Below, piece after piece: positions 7,882 to 16,063 of a stretch of DNA of 64,000 nucleotides (within the stretch, counting starts at the first letter, position 1; the number at the start of each line of letters is the position of its first letter). The stretch is from an uncultured Hyphomonas sp. (lineage in GTDB: Bacteria; Pseudomonadota; Alphaproteobacteria; Caulobacterales; Hyphomonadaceae). Under the pieces are notes generated by a model, which worked only from the letters and a program-made list of their open reading frames with translations, was not told the origin of the DNA and did no database searches. The stretch is from the NCBI RefSeq assembly GCF_963678195.1, contig NZ_OY782759.1, positions 3,162,001 through 3,226,000 on the forward strand, written 5' to 3'. The position numbers were made by a program, and so were the translations under genes.

Positions 7882-9858
7882 TTATGGTTCGACGACGTTG
7901 AACCAGAAGGGCGGGGTTTCCAGCGCGTTGAACCAAGCAAGCAGGGCCGATGGGTCGCCCTCCACTTTCGCCTCGCCAGCCTTCGCGATGTCCTGGAAGC
8001 TCCGTGTCTGGAGGATCAGGTCATTGAACGCAGCGCGGGAGATTGTGAGTGTCGCTGCCGGCGACCCGGAAGCAGAGCCCGAACGCGGGAAGGCCGTGCG
8101 GGTGCCCACGTCCAGCATCAGCGTCTCTTCCGTGTCGGGGAAGACGAAGTTCAGCGTGAACGGATCGCGCGTCAGCTTCTCCGGCGCGTAACGCACGGCC
8201 AGCGCGTTGAACAGTTCCACCGTCGGCACACCTTTCAGGAAATCGAGATTGCCGAGGCGGATCGCCTGATCGAGAGGCAGGCCGCGGCGCAGCTCGGCCG
8301 CACCGGTCAGGTAATAGTCACGCCAGGCGCCGGATTCGGCCTGGAAGCCCATCTGCTCATAGGTGGACGCCAGCCAGTCACGGCCCAGCTTGTTTTCCGG
8401 ATTGGCAAAGACAACCGCATTGAACACTTCCGCGGCCCAGCGATAGTCCCCTTCCTTGAAGGCCTTCTCGCCAGCCACCAGCGCGGCATCTTCCCCGCCG
8501 GCCAGTGCGACCATGCGCTTGGAACGCTCTTCCATCGGCCAGGCATTGTAGGTGGCGGGCACGCCGTCCCACCAGCCGAAATAGTACTGGTAGACCGCCT
8601 TGGCGTTGTGGTTCAGCGTGCCGTAATAGCCGCGCGTGTCGAAATGGGTTTCCTGAACATCCGGCTCCGGAATGTCCTCAGCGATTTCAAACTGGGTCTG
8701 CCCCTGGTTTGCCCGGCGCACCGTCTGGTCGTGGGTATAGCGATAGACGTCGCGCTGGCCGCGCAGATAGTCCTGCACATTCTCCGTGCCGAAGGTCGGC
8801 CAGTGGTGGGAGGCGAAGGACAGGTCGGACTTGCCCGCATAATTGACCAGCGCGTAATCCAGCACGCGGCTCCATTCGAGGAAGTCCCGCACCTTCGCGC
8901 CGCGCAGGGTCAGCCCGTTATGGAAGGTCGCCGTGGCGACTTCGGCGGTGCAAAGCGCGCGGAAGTCCGGCAGATAGAACATGAATTCCGCAGGTGCCTC
9001 GGTGCCGGCTGCATCGATGAATTCGAATTTGACGCCATCGATCGTGCGCTTTGTGCCCCGGCCGGAAATCTCTTCCGTCGGCGGAATGAAACCGGCAGTC
9101 CCCCGCGACAGGGCCGGCCCCAGACCGGTGCCAACCTGCCCGGTTGCGTCGTTGGGGAGCGTGCCGCCGAACATGAGGATCGCCCGGCGCGACATGTAGT
9201 TGCCGGCCAGCAGGTTTTCCGCGATGGCATTTTCAGTAAACCCGATCGGAGCGAGCACCGGCACGCCATTGGCGATGTCAGCCTCTGAAATGACCCCGCG
9301 GGCACCGGCAAAATGGTCGGCATGAGAATGGGTGTAGATCACGCCGCTGACCGGGCGTTCGCCCAGCGTGTCATTGACCAGTTTGAGGGCTGCCGCCGCG
9401 GTTTCCTTGGCTGTCAGCGGGTCGACAATGATCCAGCCGGTTTCGCCCCGGATGATGGACATGACCGCCAGGTCATAGCCGCGCACCTGGTAGAGACCGT
9501 CCTTGACCTCGAACAGGCCGTGCTTTGCGAGCAGCTGCTGCTGGCGCCACAGCGACGGGTTCACCGTGTCCGGTGCGGCGCCTGTGATGAAGTTCTGCGC
9601 ATTGACGGACCAGACGACCTTGCCGGTGTCATCCACAATGTCTTCCTGGATCTGGGCCAGCAGGCCATGGTCGGCATCTTCGAAGTCGCCGGGCTGGTCC
9701 AGCGGCAGGCGTTCGGCCAGCGCAGCGTTGGCCGCCTTGGTCGCTTCGGTCGCAATTCCTGCCTCTGGCGCCGCATCGGCTTTCGGAGGCGGCGCGGCCT
9801 GTTCGGAACAGGCAGCAAGGCTGATCAACGCGGCAAGCGCCAGGGCGGCATGTCTCAT
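7882..9858 (-). CDS. alkyl sulfatase-like metallo-beta-lactamase-fold hydrolase (SdsA1/BDS1 type), lipoprotein
   Basis: 658 residues. The N-terminal signal ends in LISLAAC, a good lipobox, so the protein is probably a lipoprotein. The metallo-beta-lactamase motif THSHADHFAGA gives the zinc ligands, with later conserved segments around FHNGLTLRG and SHHWPTFG. A dimerisation region and an SCP2-like C-terminal domain follow, as in Pseudomonas SdsA1, which cleaves primary alkyl sulfates such as SDS. The start at 9858 fits both the signal peptide and a GGGAG ribosome site. A SulP permease lies 6 kb away, but no direct link is shown. Confidence 0.9.
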   Translation of the reverse strand: MRHAALALAALISLAACSEQAAPPPKADAAPEAGIATEATKAANAALAERLPLDQPGDFEDADHGLLAQIQEDIVDDTGKVVWSVNAQNFITGAAPDTVNPSLWRQQQLLAKHGLFEVKDGLYQVRGYDLAVMSIIRGETGWIIVDPLTAKETAAAALKLVNDTLGERPVSGVIYTHSHADHFAGARGVISEADIANGVPVLAPIGFTENAIAENLLAGNYMSRRAILMFGGTLPNDATGQVGTGLGPALSRGTAGFIPPTEEISGRGTKRTIDGVKFEFIDAAGTEAPAEFMFYLPDFRALCTAEVATATFHNGLTLRGAKVRDFLEWSRVLDYALVNYAGKSDLSFASHHWPTFGTENVQDYLRGQRDVYRYTHDQTVRRANQGQTQFEIAEDIPEPDVQETHFDTRGYYGTLNHNAKAVYQYYFGWWDGVPATYNAWPMEERSKRMVALAGGEDAALVAGEKAFKEGDYRWAAEVFNAVVFANPENKLGRDWLASTYEQMGFQAESGAWRDYYLTGAAELRRGLPLDQAIRLGNLDFLKGVPTVELFNALAVRYAPEKLTRDPFTLNFVFPDTEETLMLDVGTRTAFPRSGSASGSPAATLTISRAAFNDLILQTRSFQDIAKAGEAKVEGDPSALLAWFNALETPPFWFNVVEP

Positions 9859-9943
9859 TTGGGGTCTCCCGGATTTTTTCGCAGTCTGCGCCGGACCGGA
9901 TTGGGGCACAAGAAATCCCTCGCGATCCCGCGAATTACAACTG

Positions 9944-10038
9944 GTCCGGTATGTATACCAAAGTAAGGAATAATCCCAGCATTTATTGGCGCTTGGAATG
10001 TCAAAAAGGCACCGCCCCCATACTGCCGGTACGTATAA
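9944..10038. promoter_or_regulatory. pair of related dyad motifs in the alkylsulfatase/YCII divergent promoter region
   Basis: CCGGTATGTATACC at about 9946-9959 contains GGTAT-GT-ATACC, two perfect 5-base arms around two bases. A related but less symmetrical copy, CCGGTACGTATAAC, lies at about 10025-10038. Both sit between the divergently read genes. They could be an operator for an unidentified regulator; no regulator gene is adjacent apart from the sigma factor. Confidence 0.35.
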
Positions 10039-10072
10039 CTTCATGACGCGCGCCAGAAATTTCCGGCCTCGG

Positions 10073-10099
10073 TGTCAAAATCAACATGGTCAGCCCGTC
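10073..10099 (+). promoter_or_regulatory. candidate ECF42-type promoter upstream of the YCII/sigma pair
   Basis: TGTCAA at 10073-10078 and CGTC at 10096-10099 are separated by 17 bases, upstream of the YCII gene start at 10157. From memory, ECF42 targets have a TGTCGA-like -35 element and a CGTC-like -10 element, and such sigma factors often drive their own DGPF partner gene. One mismatch in the -35 element keeps this tentative. Confidence 0.4.
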
Positions 10100-10156
10100 T
10101 AGGGACTATGGTGCAGGATAAGCTTGTGCCAGAATTCCACCTGAGGAGACCTCCTG

Positions 10157-10507
10157 ATGCAATTTGCACTATTCCTGTTTGAAGACGAAGCCACTTTTCA
10201 GGCCCTGCCCGAAGACCAGCAAATGGCCATCGTGGAAGAGCACATGGCCTTTTCCGAAGAATTGCAGGCAGCCGGGGCCTATGTCACCGGCGTCGCGCTG
10301 GAGCCGGCCGGAACCGGACGGTGCCTGAAAGCCGCGGGCGACATTCAGGATGGTCCGTATGCCGATACCAAGGAACAGATGGGCGGCGTCTATGTGATCA
10401 ATGCCGGGTCCATGGCCGAGGCGGAAGCCTGGGCCCGGAAATGCCCGGTGCATAAAAGCGGCGGCACGATCGAGATCCGCCCTATCCCTGATTATGGCAG
10501 CGCCTGA
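10157..10507 (+). CDS. YCII/DGPF domain protein, partner of ECF42-type sigma factor
   Basis: 116-residue protein of the YCII-related superfamily. It carries the DGPYADTKEQMGG stretch (residues ~70-82), which is the DGPF signature region. A strong AGGAG ribosome site lies a few bases upstream of the ATG. Its stop overlaps the start of the sigma factor gene by 14 bases, so the two are probably translationally coupled. In ECF42 systems DGPF proteins are the conserved neighbours and main target genes. Their biochemical role is not settled, and dehydrogenase or lactone-related functions have been proposed for the superfamily. Confidence 0.9.
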   Translation: MQFALFLFEDEATFQALPEDQQMAIVEEHMAFSEELQAAGAYVTGVALEPAGTGRCLKAAGDIQDGPYADTKEQMGGVYVINAGSMAEAEAWARKCPVHKSGGTIEIRPIPDYGSA

Positions 10508-11747
10508 CTCGTCAGTTACCGATGCACGCGCGGCCGCAGAATGGGCCGCGCGAACCTGCTACGGCAAACTCGTGGCGCAGCTGACGGCGCAATATGGTGA
10601 CGTTACCCTTGCCGAAGACGTCCTGGCGGACGCCTTCGCCAGCGCGCTCGCCAGCTGGCCGGTAAGCGGCGTGCCGGACAGTCCTGAGGCCTGGCTGATG
10701 AAGGCCGCCGCGCGCAAGGCGGTCGACGCCGTCCGGAAGGCCGGCACCGCCGCGCGCCATGCCCGCATCACCCGGCCTCTGATGAAATCAGCCGACATGT
10801 CCCCCTCCGAAAGAGATGGATCAATTGATCGCGACCGGCGGCTGGAGCTGATGTTCCTCTGCGCCCATCCGGCCATTCCGGCCCCTGCGCACACCGCTCT
10901 GATGCTGCAAACCGTACTCGGTTTTACGGCGGACGACATCGCAGCCGCCACGCTGGAAAGCCCGGCGGCAATCGGCCAGCGGCTCGCCCGGGCAAAACGC
11001 CTCCTGGCGAAGGGCAACATCCCGTTCGCCATACCGCCCGACCATATCCGCCGGGAACGTATGGCGGCTGTCCTTCGCGCAATCTATGCCGCCTATACAA
11101 GCGGATGGGAGAATATCGCCGGCGGGACGGATCCTGTGACCGGGCTTGCGTCGGAAGCCGAATGGCTGGCGCGCTGTCTGATCCGGCAGGTGCCGGACGA
11201 TGCCGAGGCCAAGGGCCTGCTGGCACTCATCCTCTATTGCGAAAGCCGTCGCACGGCCCGGCGGGACGGTGCAGGATGTTACGTCCCGCTGAATGATCAG
11301 GACACGGCCCTGTGGGATGAAGCCCGCATTCGCGAAGCCACCGCCCTGCTGACCGACGCATCGCGCGCGAAATCTCCCGGACGCTTTCAGCTGGAAGCTG
11401 CCATCCAGGCGGTACATGCCGCCCGGCGCCAAACCGGCCGCACGGACTGGGCGCTGATCTGCCAGCTCTACCAGGCCCTGAGGAGCACCGCGCCGTCCGC
11501 CGGGGCGCAGATCGGTGAAGCCGCCGCCCGCTTACAGGCCGGCGAGCCGGAGACTGCGCTCGCCCTGCTGGATGCAATTGCGGGAAAGGACACCGCGCAG
11601 CATGCGCCCTACTGGGCCGTGCGGGCGCATGTCCTCTATGCCCTGGGTGAAGTGGAAGCAGCGCATATGGCCTTGCAACAGGCCGCCGCACTGACCCCGG
11701 ACGAGGCCACGCGCACCTGGTTACTCGCCCGGCGTAAAGATACCTGA
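10494..11747 (+). CDS. ECF sigma factor, ECF42-like, with long C-terminal TPR-like extension
   Basis: 417 residues. The first ~180 residues have sigma-70 regions 2 and 4 (LAEDVLADAFASALASWP near residue 40, and a region 4 helix-turn-helix around AAATLESPAAIGQRLARAKRLL). The remaining ~230 residues are a helical DUF6596/TPR-like extension with alanine-rich repeats near the end. This layout plus the coupled DGPF gene matches the ECF42 group, in which no anti-sigma factor is present and the C-terminal extension is needed for activity. The start at 10494 was chosen over 10401 because homology begins at AAEWAARTCYGKLVAQL. Confidence 0.88.
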   Translation: MAAPDSSVTDARAAAEWAARTCYGKLVAQLTAQYGDVTLAEDVLADAFASALASWPVSGVPDSPEAWLMKAAARKAVDAVRKAGTAARHARITRPLMKSADMSPSERDGSIDRDRRLELMFLCAHPAIPAPAHTALMLQTVLGFTADDIAAATLESPAAIGQRLARAKRLLAKGNIPFAIPPDHIRRERMAAVLRAIYAAYTSGWENIAGGTDPVTGLASEAEWLARCLIRQVPDDAEAKGLLALILYCESRRTARRDGAGCYVPLNDQDTALWDEARIREATALLTDASRAKSPGRFQLEAAIQAVHAARRQTGRTDWALICQLYQALRSTAPSAGAQIGEAAARLQAGEPETALALLDAIAGKDTAQHAPYWAVRAHVLYALGEVEAAHMALQQAAALTPDEATRTWLLARRKDT

Positions 11748-11750
11748 AAC

Positions 11751-12824
11751 CTAGTGCGCGATCGAAATCGAGACGGCGCCGAATTGCTGCGGCCCGTCCT
11801 GATAGGCAAACTGCTCTGTCCGTGTCACCCAGGTGAATGCGACCTGCACGTCGCGATGGTGAACCACAAGGCCCGCCTGCAGATCCCCGGAAAGCGCGCG
11901 GCGATCTTCTACACGCGCCGAGTCGCGCCACAGATTGCCATCCAGGAACATGTCCCGCGCAATGGCGCGGCCATCGACACCGATAAAGGCATATCCACCC
12001 CAGGGGGCTTTATCGGTGCCCGGAATGAACTCCCCTGCCCCGGCCAGTGCCGGGCGGATGCGCGGGGGACCGAAACCGGAGTCGAGGTCCCAGCCGATCC
12101 GGGCCGTCAGGCCTGTGTTCACATAGGTGCGCACATTGCCGAGGGCGAAACCGGCATGACCGGCAAAATCCGTCTCCAGCCCGAAAGGCAGGTCGAACTT
12201 GTCGAGCCGCTGCAGGCGCTGGGCGATGATCTCCACGCCCGGCTCATCCTTCAGCTGGTGGTCCCAGCCCTGCGCGCCGGGAATCCCGAGCATTTTGTGC
12301 CAGTTGTTCTGGACGAACTCGCCGCCCGCGGACGGCCCGACAATGCCGAGATTGACCTGCAGCGTGTCCTGCACGCCCTTCTCCAGATCTGTCGCCGCAA
12401 CCGTGGAGGAAAAGGAGAGCCAGCCGGCATAGGGCCGGTCCAGCGGATTCGGATCCGTGAGCGTGATGTCCTCCGGTGTGAAAATCGCGTGCGAGAGGCC
12501 GAAGCCCTGACGCAGGTCTGTCCGCTCGACATCGATCCAGGGCAGCCGCGCCGCGACCCATTTCAGCCCCGGGTGCACATTATCTGCGCCGGATACGTGC
12601 TCGATCCGCACGCCGTTCGAATAATTCCGGTCCGTACCGGAGCCGAACATGTCGTTCTCCGATGTGATGGACCAGACGCCCGGCTTGCGCGGGGCGACCG
12701 GATCAGACGCCTCCTGCCCTTCCGCCAGAGCTGGCGGTGCCCCCAACAGGGCCGCAATGAAAAGGGCCGCTGCAATCGGCGCGGCCCTTGTCTCAGTCAA
12801 TGTATCAAATCGGGGCAGTTTCAT
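11751..12824 (-). CDS. LpxR-family lipid A deacylase-like outer membrane protein (DUF2219)
   Basis: 357-residue protein with an N-terminal signal peptide (hydrophobic residues ~15-35, then ALAEG). SENDMFGSGTDRNYSNGVR near residue 55 and LDRPYAGWL near residue 128 are the typical LpxR family segments. Many alternating-hydrophobicity strands support an outer-membrane beta-barrel. LpxR removes the 3'-acyloxyacyl group of lipid A in Salmonella. In most other bacteria the family is only inferred to act on lipid A. It converges on the sigma factor gene with a 3-base gap. Confidence 0.85.
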   Translation of the reverse strand: MKLPRFDTLTETRAAPIAAALFIAALLGAPPALAEGQEASDPVAPRKPGVWSITSENDMFGSGTDRNYSNGVRIEHVSGADNVHPGLKWVAARLPWIDVERTDLRQGFGLSHAIFTPEDITLTDPNPLDRPYAGWLSFSSTVAATDLEKGVQDTLQVNLGIVGPSAGGEFVQNNWHKMLGIPGAQGWDHQLKDEPGVEIIAQRLQRLDKFDLPFGLETDFAGHAGFALGNVRTYVNTGLTARIGWDLDSGFGPPRIRPALAGAGEFIPGTDKAPWGGYAFIGVDGRAIARDMFLDGNLWRDSARVEDRRALSGDLQAGLVVHHRDVQVAFTWVTRTEQFAYQDGPQQFGAVSISIAH

Positions 12825-12841
12825 GCTCCGCGGGATAGCAC

Positions 12842-13717
12842 CTAACGGCGCATGGTGAAACTGACCCCGGCGAAATCTTCGTTCTCGCTGAAGCCGCCAT
12901 TCCGGTCACGGTATTTCACTTCGCGCCGGATATAGGACAGGGAGAGCTGTCCGCCGCCGCGCTGGATGGAAATACCGGCCTGCATGTCGCCCACAGTGAC
13001 CTGATCGGTCAGAGCCATGTCGTTCAGCTGCGGGGTAAATCCGTTGCGGTCTGCATCCCAGATGAGCGCTTCACCGTCTGCGCCGGCAAACAGGTACCAG
13101 CCCTGTGGCTGGCCATTGGAATCGAGCAGGTCAAAGTCCTGACCGATGCGGACTTCACCGCCCAGACGCTGGGTCAGCACTTCGCCATCTTCACGCACGG
13201 CAATGCGCGGTGCGACGCCGACATCGAAGGTCAGGCCGGTGACTTCGCTGGGCGCCGAGAAGGCGATTTCGGCGGCGATGTCTTTCTCCACCTTGGCCAG
13301 AGCCGGATTGAGAGCAGCCGCCGCCGAACGCTCGGCCGTGACGGCCGTCAGCGCGCCTGCCCCGGACCAGCCCAGTTCAGGCTTGTCGGCAGGTGTGGCG
13401 ACGAGCGAACCGGAGGAGAAGTCAGCCGGCGTTCCGGCAAATGCCATCGTGGCCATCTCGCTGCCGAGCCCCAACGGCGTGCCCGAAAAACGGGTCGGCA
13501 GGCCATCGGCCACATGGACGGAAATCTTGTTGGGGTCCTGCGTGATGGGCGTCACGACTGGACCGGCGCCGGGTGCCGCCATCATCATGCCGACAGTCGG
13601 CGGTACAGCAGGTTCGATCCGCACCTGATCATGCGGTGAGACGGCCACGCATCCCTGGCAAGCCATCGTCAATACTGCACTGGCAACTGCAACGACCATT
13701 CGACCCACACCTCTCAT
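12842..13717 (-). CDS. exported beta-strand-rich envelope protein, unknown function
   Basis: 291 residues, not assigned to a family. The N-terminus has a signal-like hydrophobic segment ending near MACQGC. Two cysteines are there, but neither sits in a clean lipobox. Residues ~150-291 alternate polar and hydrophobic residues and end in FTMRR, which suggests a small outer-membrane barrel (predicted only). The middle region is low in charge and rich in small residues. It lies 17 bases upstream of the LpxR-like gene on the same strand, so the two probably form an operon acting at the outer membrane. Confidence 0.75.
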   Translation of the reverse strand: MRGVGRMVVAVASAVLTMACQGCVAVSPHDQVRIEPAVPPTVGMMMAAPGAGPVVTPITQDPNKISVHVADGLPTRFSGTPLGLGSEMATMAFAGTPADFSSGSLVATPADKPELGWSGAGALTAVTAERSAAAALNPALAKVEKDIAAEIAFSAPSEVTGLTFDVGVAPRIAVREDGEVLTQRLGGEVRIGQDFDLLDSNGQPQGWYLFAGADGEALIWDADRNGFTPQLNDMALTDQVTVGDMQAGISIQRGGGQLSLSYIRREVKYRDRNGGFSENEDFAGVSFTMRR

Positions 13718-13851
13718 GGCTGCCTTCCCTGGGAAAACCGTTAACGGGAATTAGGCCACCGTTCATTTAATGTAGCATGAAGGCTTCAGGCCCTTCAAAC
13801 TACTTTCCACTCAGAAAAGATTAATTCCGTTTCCTCTAACGCACTTCTGTA

Positions 13852-13878
13852 GAGTCTGTTCCAGACTCCGGTTTTTTT
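13852..13878 (+). terminator. orphan intrinsic terminator on the plus strand
   Basis: GAGTCTG-TTC-CAGACTC forms a perfect 7-bp stem with a 3-base loop, followed by CGG and seven T residues on the plus strand. No plus-strand gene lies upstream; the nearest ends at 11747, with two minus-strand genes between. It may end an unannotated small RNA starting in the 13720-13820 stretch. Confidence 0.55.
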
Positions 13879-14038
13879 AGGGAAATTTTGAGCAAAACTC
13901 GCGCCATATGGCCTGATTTTCTTATTAACCTGTTGAAAATTTTAGATTTCCAATCTGAATTTCCGATGGAAAATACGGTCTGGCAGAACCACTCTGGCGC
14001 GGAACTGTGCATGTCCGCCCGGATTTGAAACACGCAAA

Positions 14039-14067
14039 CGGCGAGAACCTGATCAAAGTTCCCGCCG
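14039..14067 (-). terminator. intrinsic terminator of nrdA
   Basis: CGGCGAGAAC and GTTCCCGCCG pair with one mismatch around a 9-base loop. Read on the minus strand the hairpin is followed by TTTGCGTGTTT. It lies 33 bases past the nrdA stop codon, in the right orientation. Confidence 0.75.
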
Positions 14068-14099
14068 CACGCGATCTGAATTCTACTTTAGGGTACCGC

Positions 14100-15968
14100 C
14101 TACTGGCAGGCGAGACACTCGTCATAGTCGGTGTTCGGGGTTTCCATCTGACCGGCTTCCGCCTTCTCGGATCCGGCAAAGGCCGCCCGCTGGACCGACT
14201 TGGAACGGCAGTAGTAGAGCGATTTCAGCCCCTTCTCCCACGCCGTCCAGTGCAGCATGTGAAGGTCCCATTTGGCGATGTCGCCCGGCAGGAACAGGTT
14301 CAGCGACTGCGACTGGCAGATATAGGGTGTGCGGTCTGCCGCCAGTTCCACAATCCAGCGCTGGTCGAGTTCGAAGGCCGTCTTGAACACGTCGCGCTCA
14401 TGCTCGTCGAGTTCTTCGAGGTGCTGGACCGAGCCTTCATGCTCCAGGATGGACACCCAGGTTTCCGGCGTGTTGAGGCCCTTGCTCTCCAACAGCGCTT
14501 CCAACTGCGGGTTCTTCACGGTGAAGGAGCCCGACAGGGTCTTGTGGGTGTAGACATTGGCCGGGATCGGCTCGATGCCGGCGGAGGTGCCGCCACAGAT
14601 GATCGAGATCGACGCGGTCGGCGCAACGGCCATCTTGTGGCTGAAGCGCGCCATCATACCGGCGTCGCGGGCGTCTTCACACGGGCCGCGTTCCTTGGCC
14701 AGCTTCACCGAAGCAGCATCAGCGCCCTTGCGCACATCCTTGAAGATCTTCTCGTTCCAGACCTTCGCCATGGCACTTTCCATGGAGACGTTCATCTTCT
14801 GCAGGAAGGAGTGAAAGCCCATCACGCCGAGACCGACCGAGCGCTCGCGCTTGGCAGAGTAGACGGCACGCTCCATTTCAGACGGCGCGCGCTCGATGAA
14901 GTCTTCCAGCACATTGTCGAGGAAGCGGAAGATGTCTTCCAGGAAGTTCTCGTCCTTCGACCATTCCAGATATTTCTCGGCATTCACCGAAGAGAGGCAG
15001 CAGACGGCCGTGCGGTCTTCGCCGCGGTGGTCGACACCGGTCGGCAGGGTGATTTCCGAGCAGAGGTTCGACTGGGTGACCTTCAGGCCCAGCTTGCGCT
15101 GGTGCGCCGGCATGGAATTGTTCACGGTGTCGGTGAACAGCAGATAGGGCTCGCCGGTCTGCATGCGCAGCTCGAGAATCTTCTGCCACAGCTTGCGGGC
15201 GTTGACCGTCTTCAGCACTTCATTGGTCTTCGGCGAGATCAGGCCGAACTCTTCATCATTGCGGACGGCTTCCATGAAGGCGTCGGTGATGTTGAGGCCA
15301 TGGTGCAGGTTCAGGGACTTGCGGTTGAAGTCGCCGGAAGCTTTGCGGATTTCCAGGAATTCCTCGATTTCCGGGTGGTGGATGTCGAGATAGCAGGCAG
15401 CCGAACCGCGGCGGAGCGAGCCCTGCGAGATCGCGAGCGTCAGCGAGTCCATCACACGGATGAACGGGATGATTCCGGAGGTCTGTCCGTTCTGGCCGAC
15501 TTTCTCACCAATGGAGCGGACATTGCCCCAATAGGTGCCGATGCCGCCGCCATTGGAAGCGAGCCAGACATTCTCTGTCCAGGTGCCGACAATGTCGTCG
15601 AGCGAGTCGCCGACCTGGTTCAGGAAGCAGGAGATCGGCAGGCCACGGTCCGCGCCGCCATTCGAGAGAACGGGCGTCGCAGGCATGAACCAGAGCTTCG
15701 ACATATAGTCATAGAGGCGCTGGGCGTGGGCCTGATCGTCGGCGAAAGCCTTGGAGACGCGTGCGAACATGTCCTGATAGGACTCGCCCGGCAGCAGGTA
15801 GCGGTCTTCCAGCGTTTTCTTGCCGAATTCGGTGAGGTTTGCGTCGCGGCTGGAGTCGGTCACGACTTCCATGTTCGAAACCACGCGCAACTGCGTATCA
15901 GCACCCGACTTAGGCTTTCCCTTGCGGGTCGCTTTTTCAGTCACAGCGTTGGCGTTGGATGCAGACAT
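14100..15968 (-). CDS. nrdA: class I ribonucleoside-diphosphate reductase alpha subunit, without ATP-cone
   Basis: 622 residues. The enzyme reduces ribonucleotides to deoxyribonucleotides in the cytoplasm together with a radical-bearing beta subunit. Visible catalytic elements are the LPISCFLNQV cysteine near residue 110, the NLCSEI motif near residue 302, the YYCRSKS tyrosine pair near residue 590, and a C-terminal CLAC redox pair at the very end. The protein is much shorter than E. coli NrdA (~760). The N-terminal ~90 residues are basic or linker-like rather than an ATP-cone, so activity control must come from elsewhere. The ATG at 15968 was chosen because the longer reading starts inside the operator. 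No nrdB lies next to it. Confidence 0.93.
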   Translation of the reverse strand: MSASNANAVTEKATRKGKPKSGADTQLRVVSNMEVVTDSSRDANLTEFGKKTLEDRYLLPGESYQDMFARVSKAFADDQAHAQRLYDYMSKLWFMPATPVLSNGGADRGLPISCFLNQVGDSLDDIVGTWTENVWLASNGGGIGTYWGNVRSIGEKVGQNGQTSGIIPFIRVMDSLTLAISQGSLRRGSAACYLDIHHPEIEEFLEIRKASGDFNRKSLNLHHGLNITDAFMEAVRNDEEFGLISPKTNEVLKTVNARKLWQKILELRMQTGEPYLLFTDTVNNSMPAHQRKLGLKVTQSNLCSEITLPTGVDHRGEDRTAVCCLSSVNAEKYLEWSKDENFLEDIFRFLDNVLEDFIERAPSEMERAVYSAKRERSVGLGVMGFHSFLQKMNVSMESAMAKVWNEKIFKDVRKGADAASVKLAKERGPCEDARDAGMMARFSHKMAVAPTASISIICGGTSAGIEPIPANVYTHKTLSGSFTVKNPQLEALLESKGLNTPETWVSILEHEGSVQHLEELDEHERDVFKTAFELDQRWIVELAADRTPYICQSQSLNLFLPGDIAKWDLHMLHWTAWEKGLKSLYYCRSKSVQRAAFAGSEKAEAGQMETPNTDYDECLACQ

Positions 15969-16016
15969 GCGGCAGCCCTCCGGATCGATTGAAAATATAG
16001 GAACTTCAGCCCCAAG

Positions 16017-16063
16017 CGCCAACATGTGGCGCTCTCCGTCGTTCCTGACACTACATATAGTGT
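16017..16063 (-). promoter_or_regulatory. tandem NrdR boxes upstream of nrdA
   Basis: The palindrome ACACTACATATAGTGT at 16048-16063 fits the NrdR box consensus (acaCwAtATaTwGtgt) at nearly every position. A second, weaker dyad, CGCCAACATGTGGCGC, lies at 16017-16032 and matches the core at about 8 of 10 positions. The centres are 31 bp apart, three helical turns, as in known NrdR operators. NrdR represses nrd genes when dATP is high. Confidence 0.8.

Larger units (their letters stand above)
13718..14099. other. 380-bp AT-rich intergenic region
   Basis: This gap between the envelope protein gene and nrdA is visibly poorer in G+C than its surroundings, especially 13780-13990. It holds an orphan plus-strand terminator-like hairpin (13852-13878) and the nrdA terminator (14039-14067). 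I see no convincing gene: the short minus-strand reading frame at 13836-14033 lacks a ribosome site and recognisable features. Confidence 0.7.

Noticed and set aside
13836-14033. 65-codon minus-strand frame in the AT-rich gap
   Set aside because: It covers the orphan hairpin region, lacks a start signal and shows no family resemblance.
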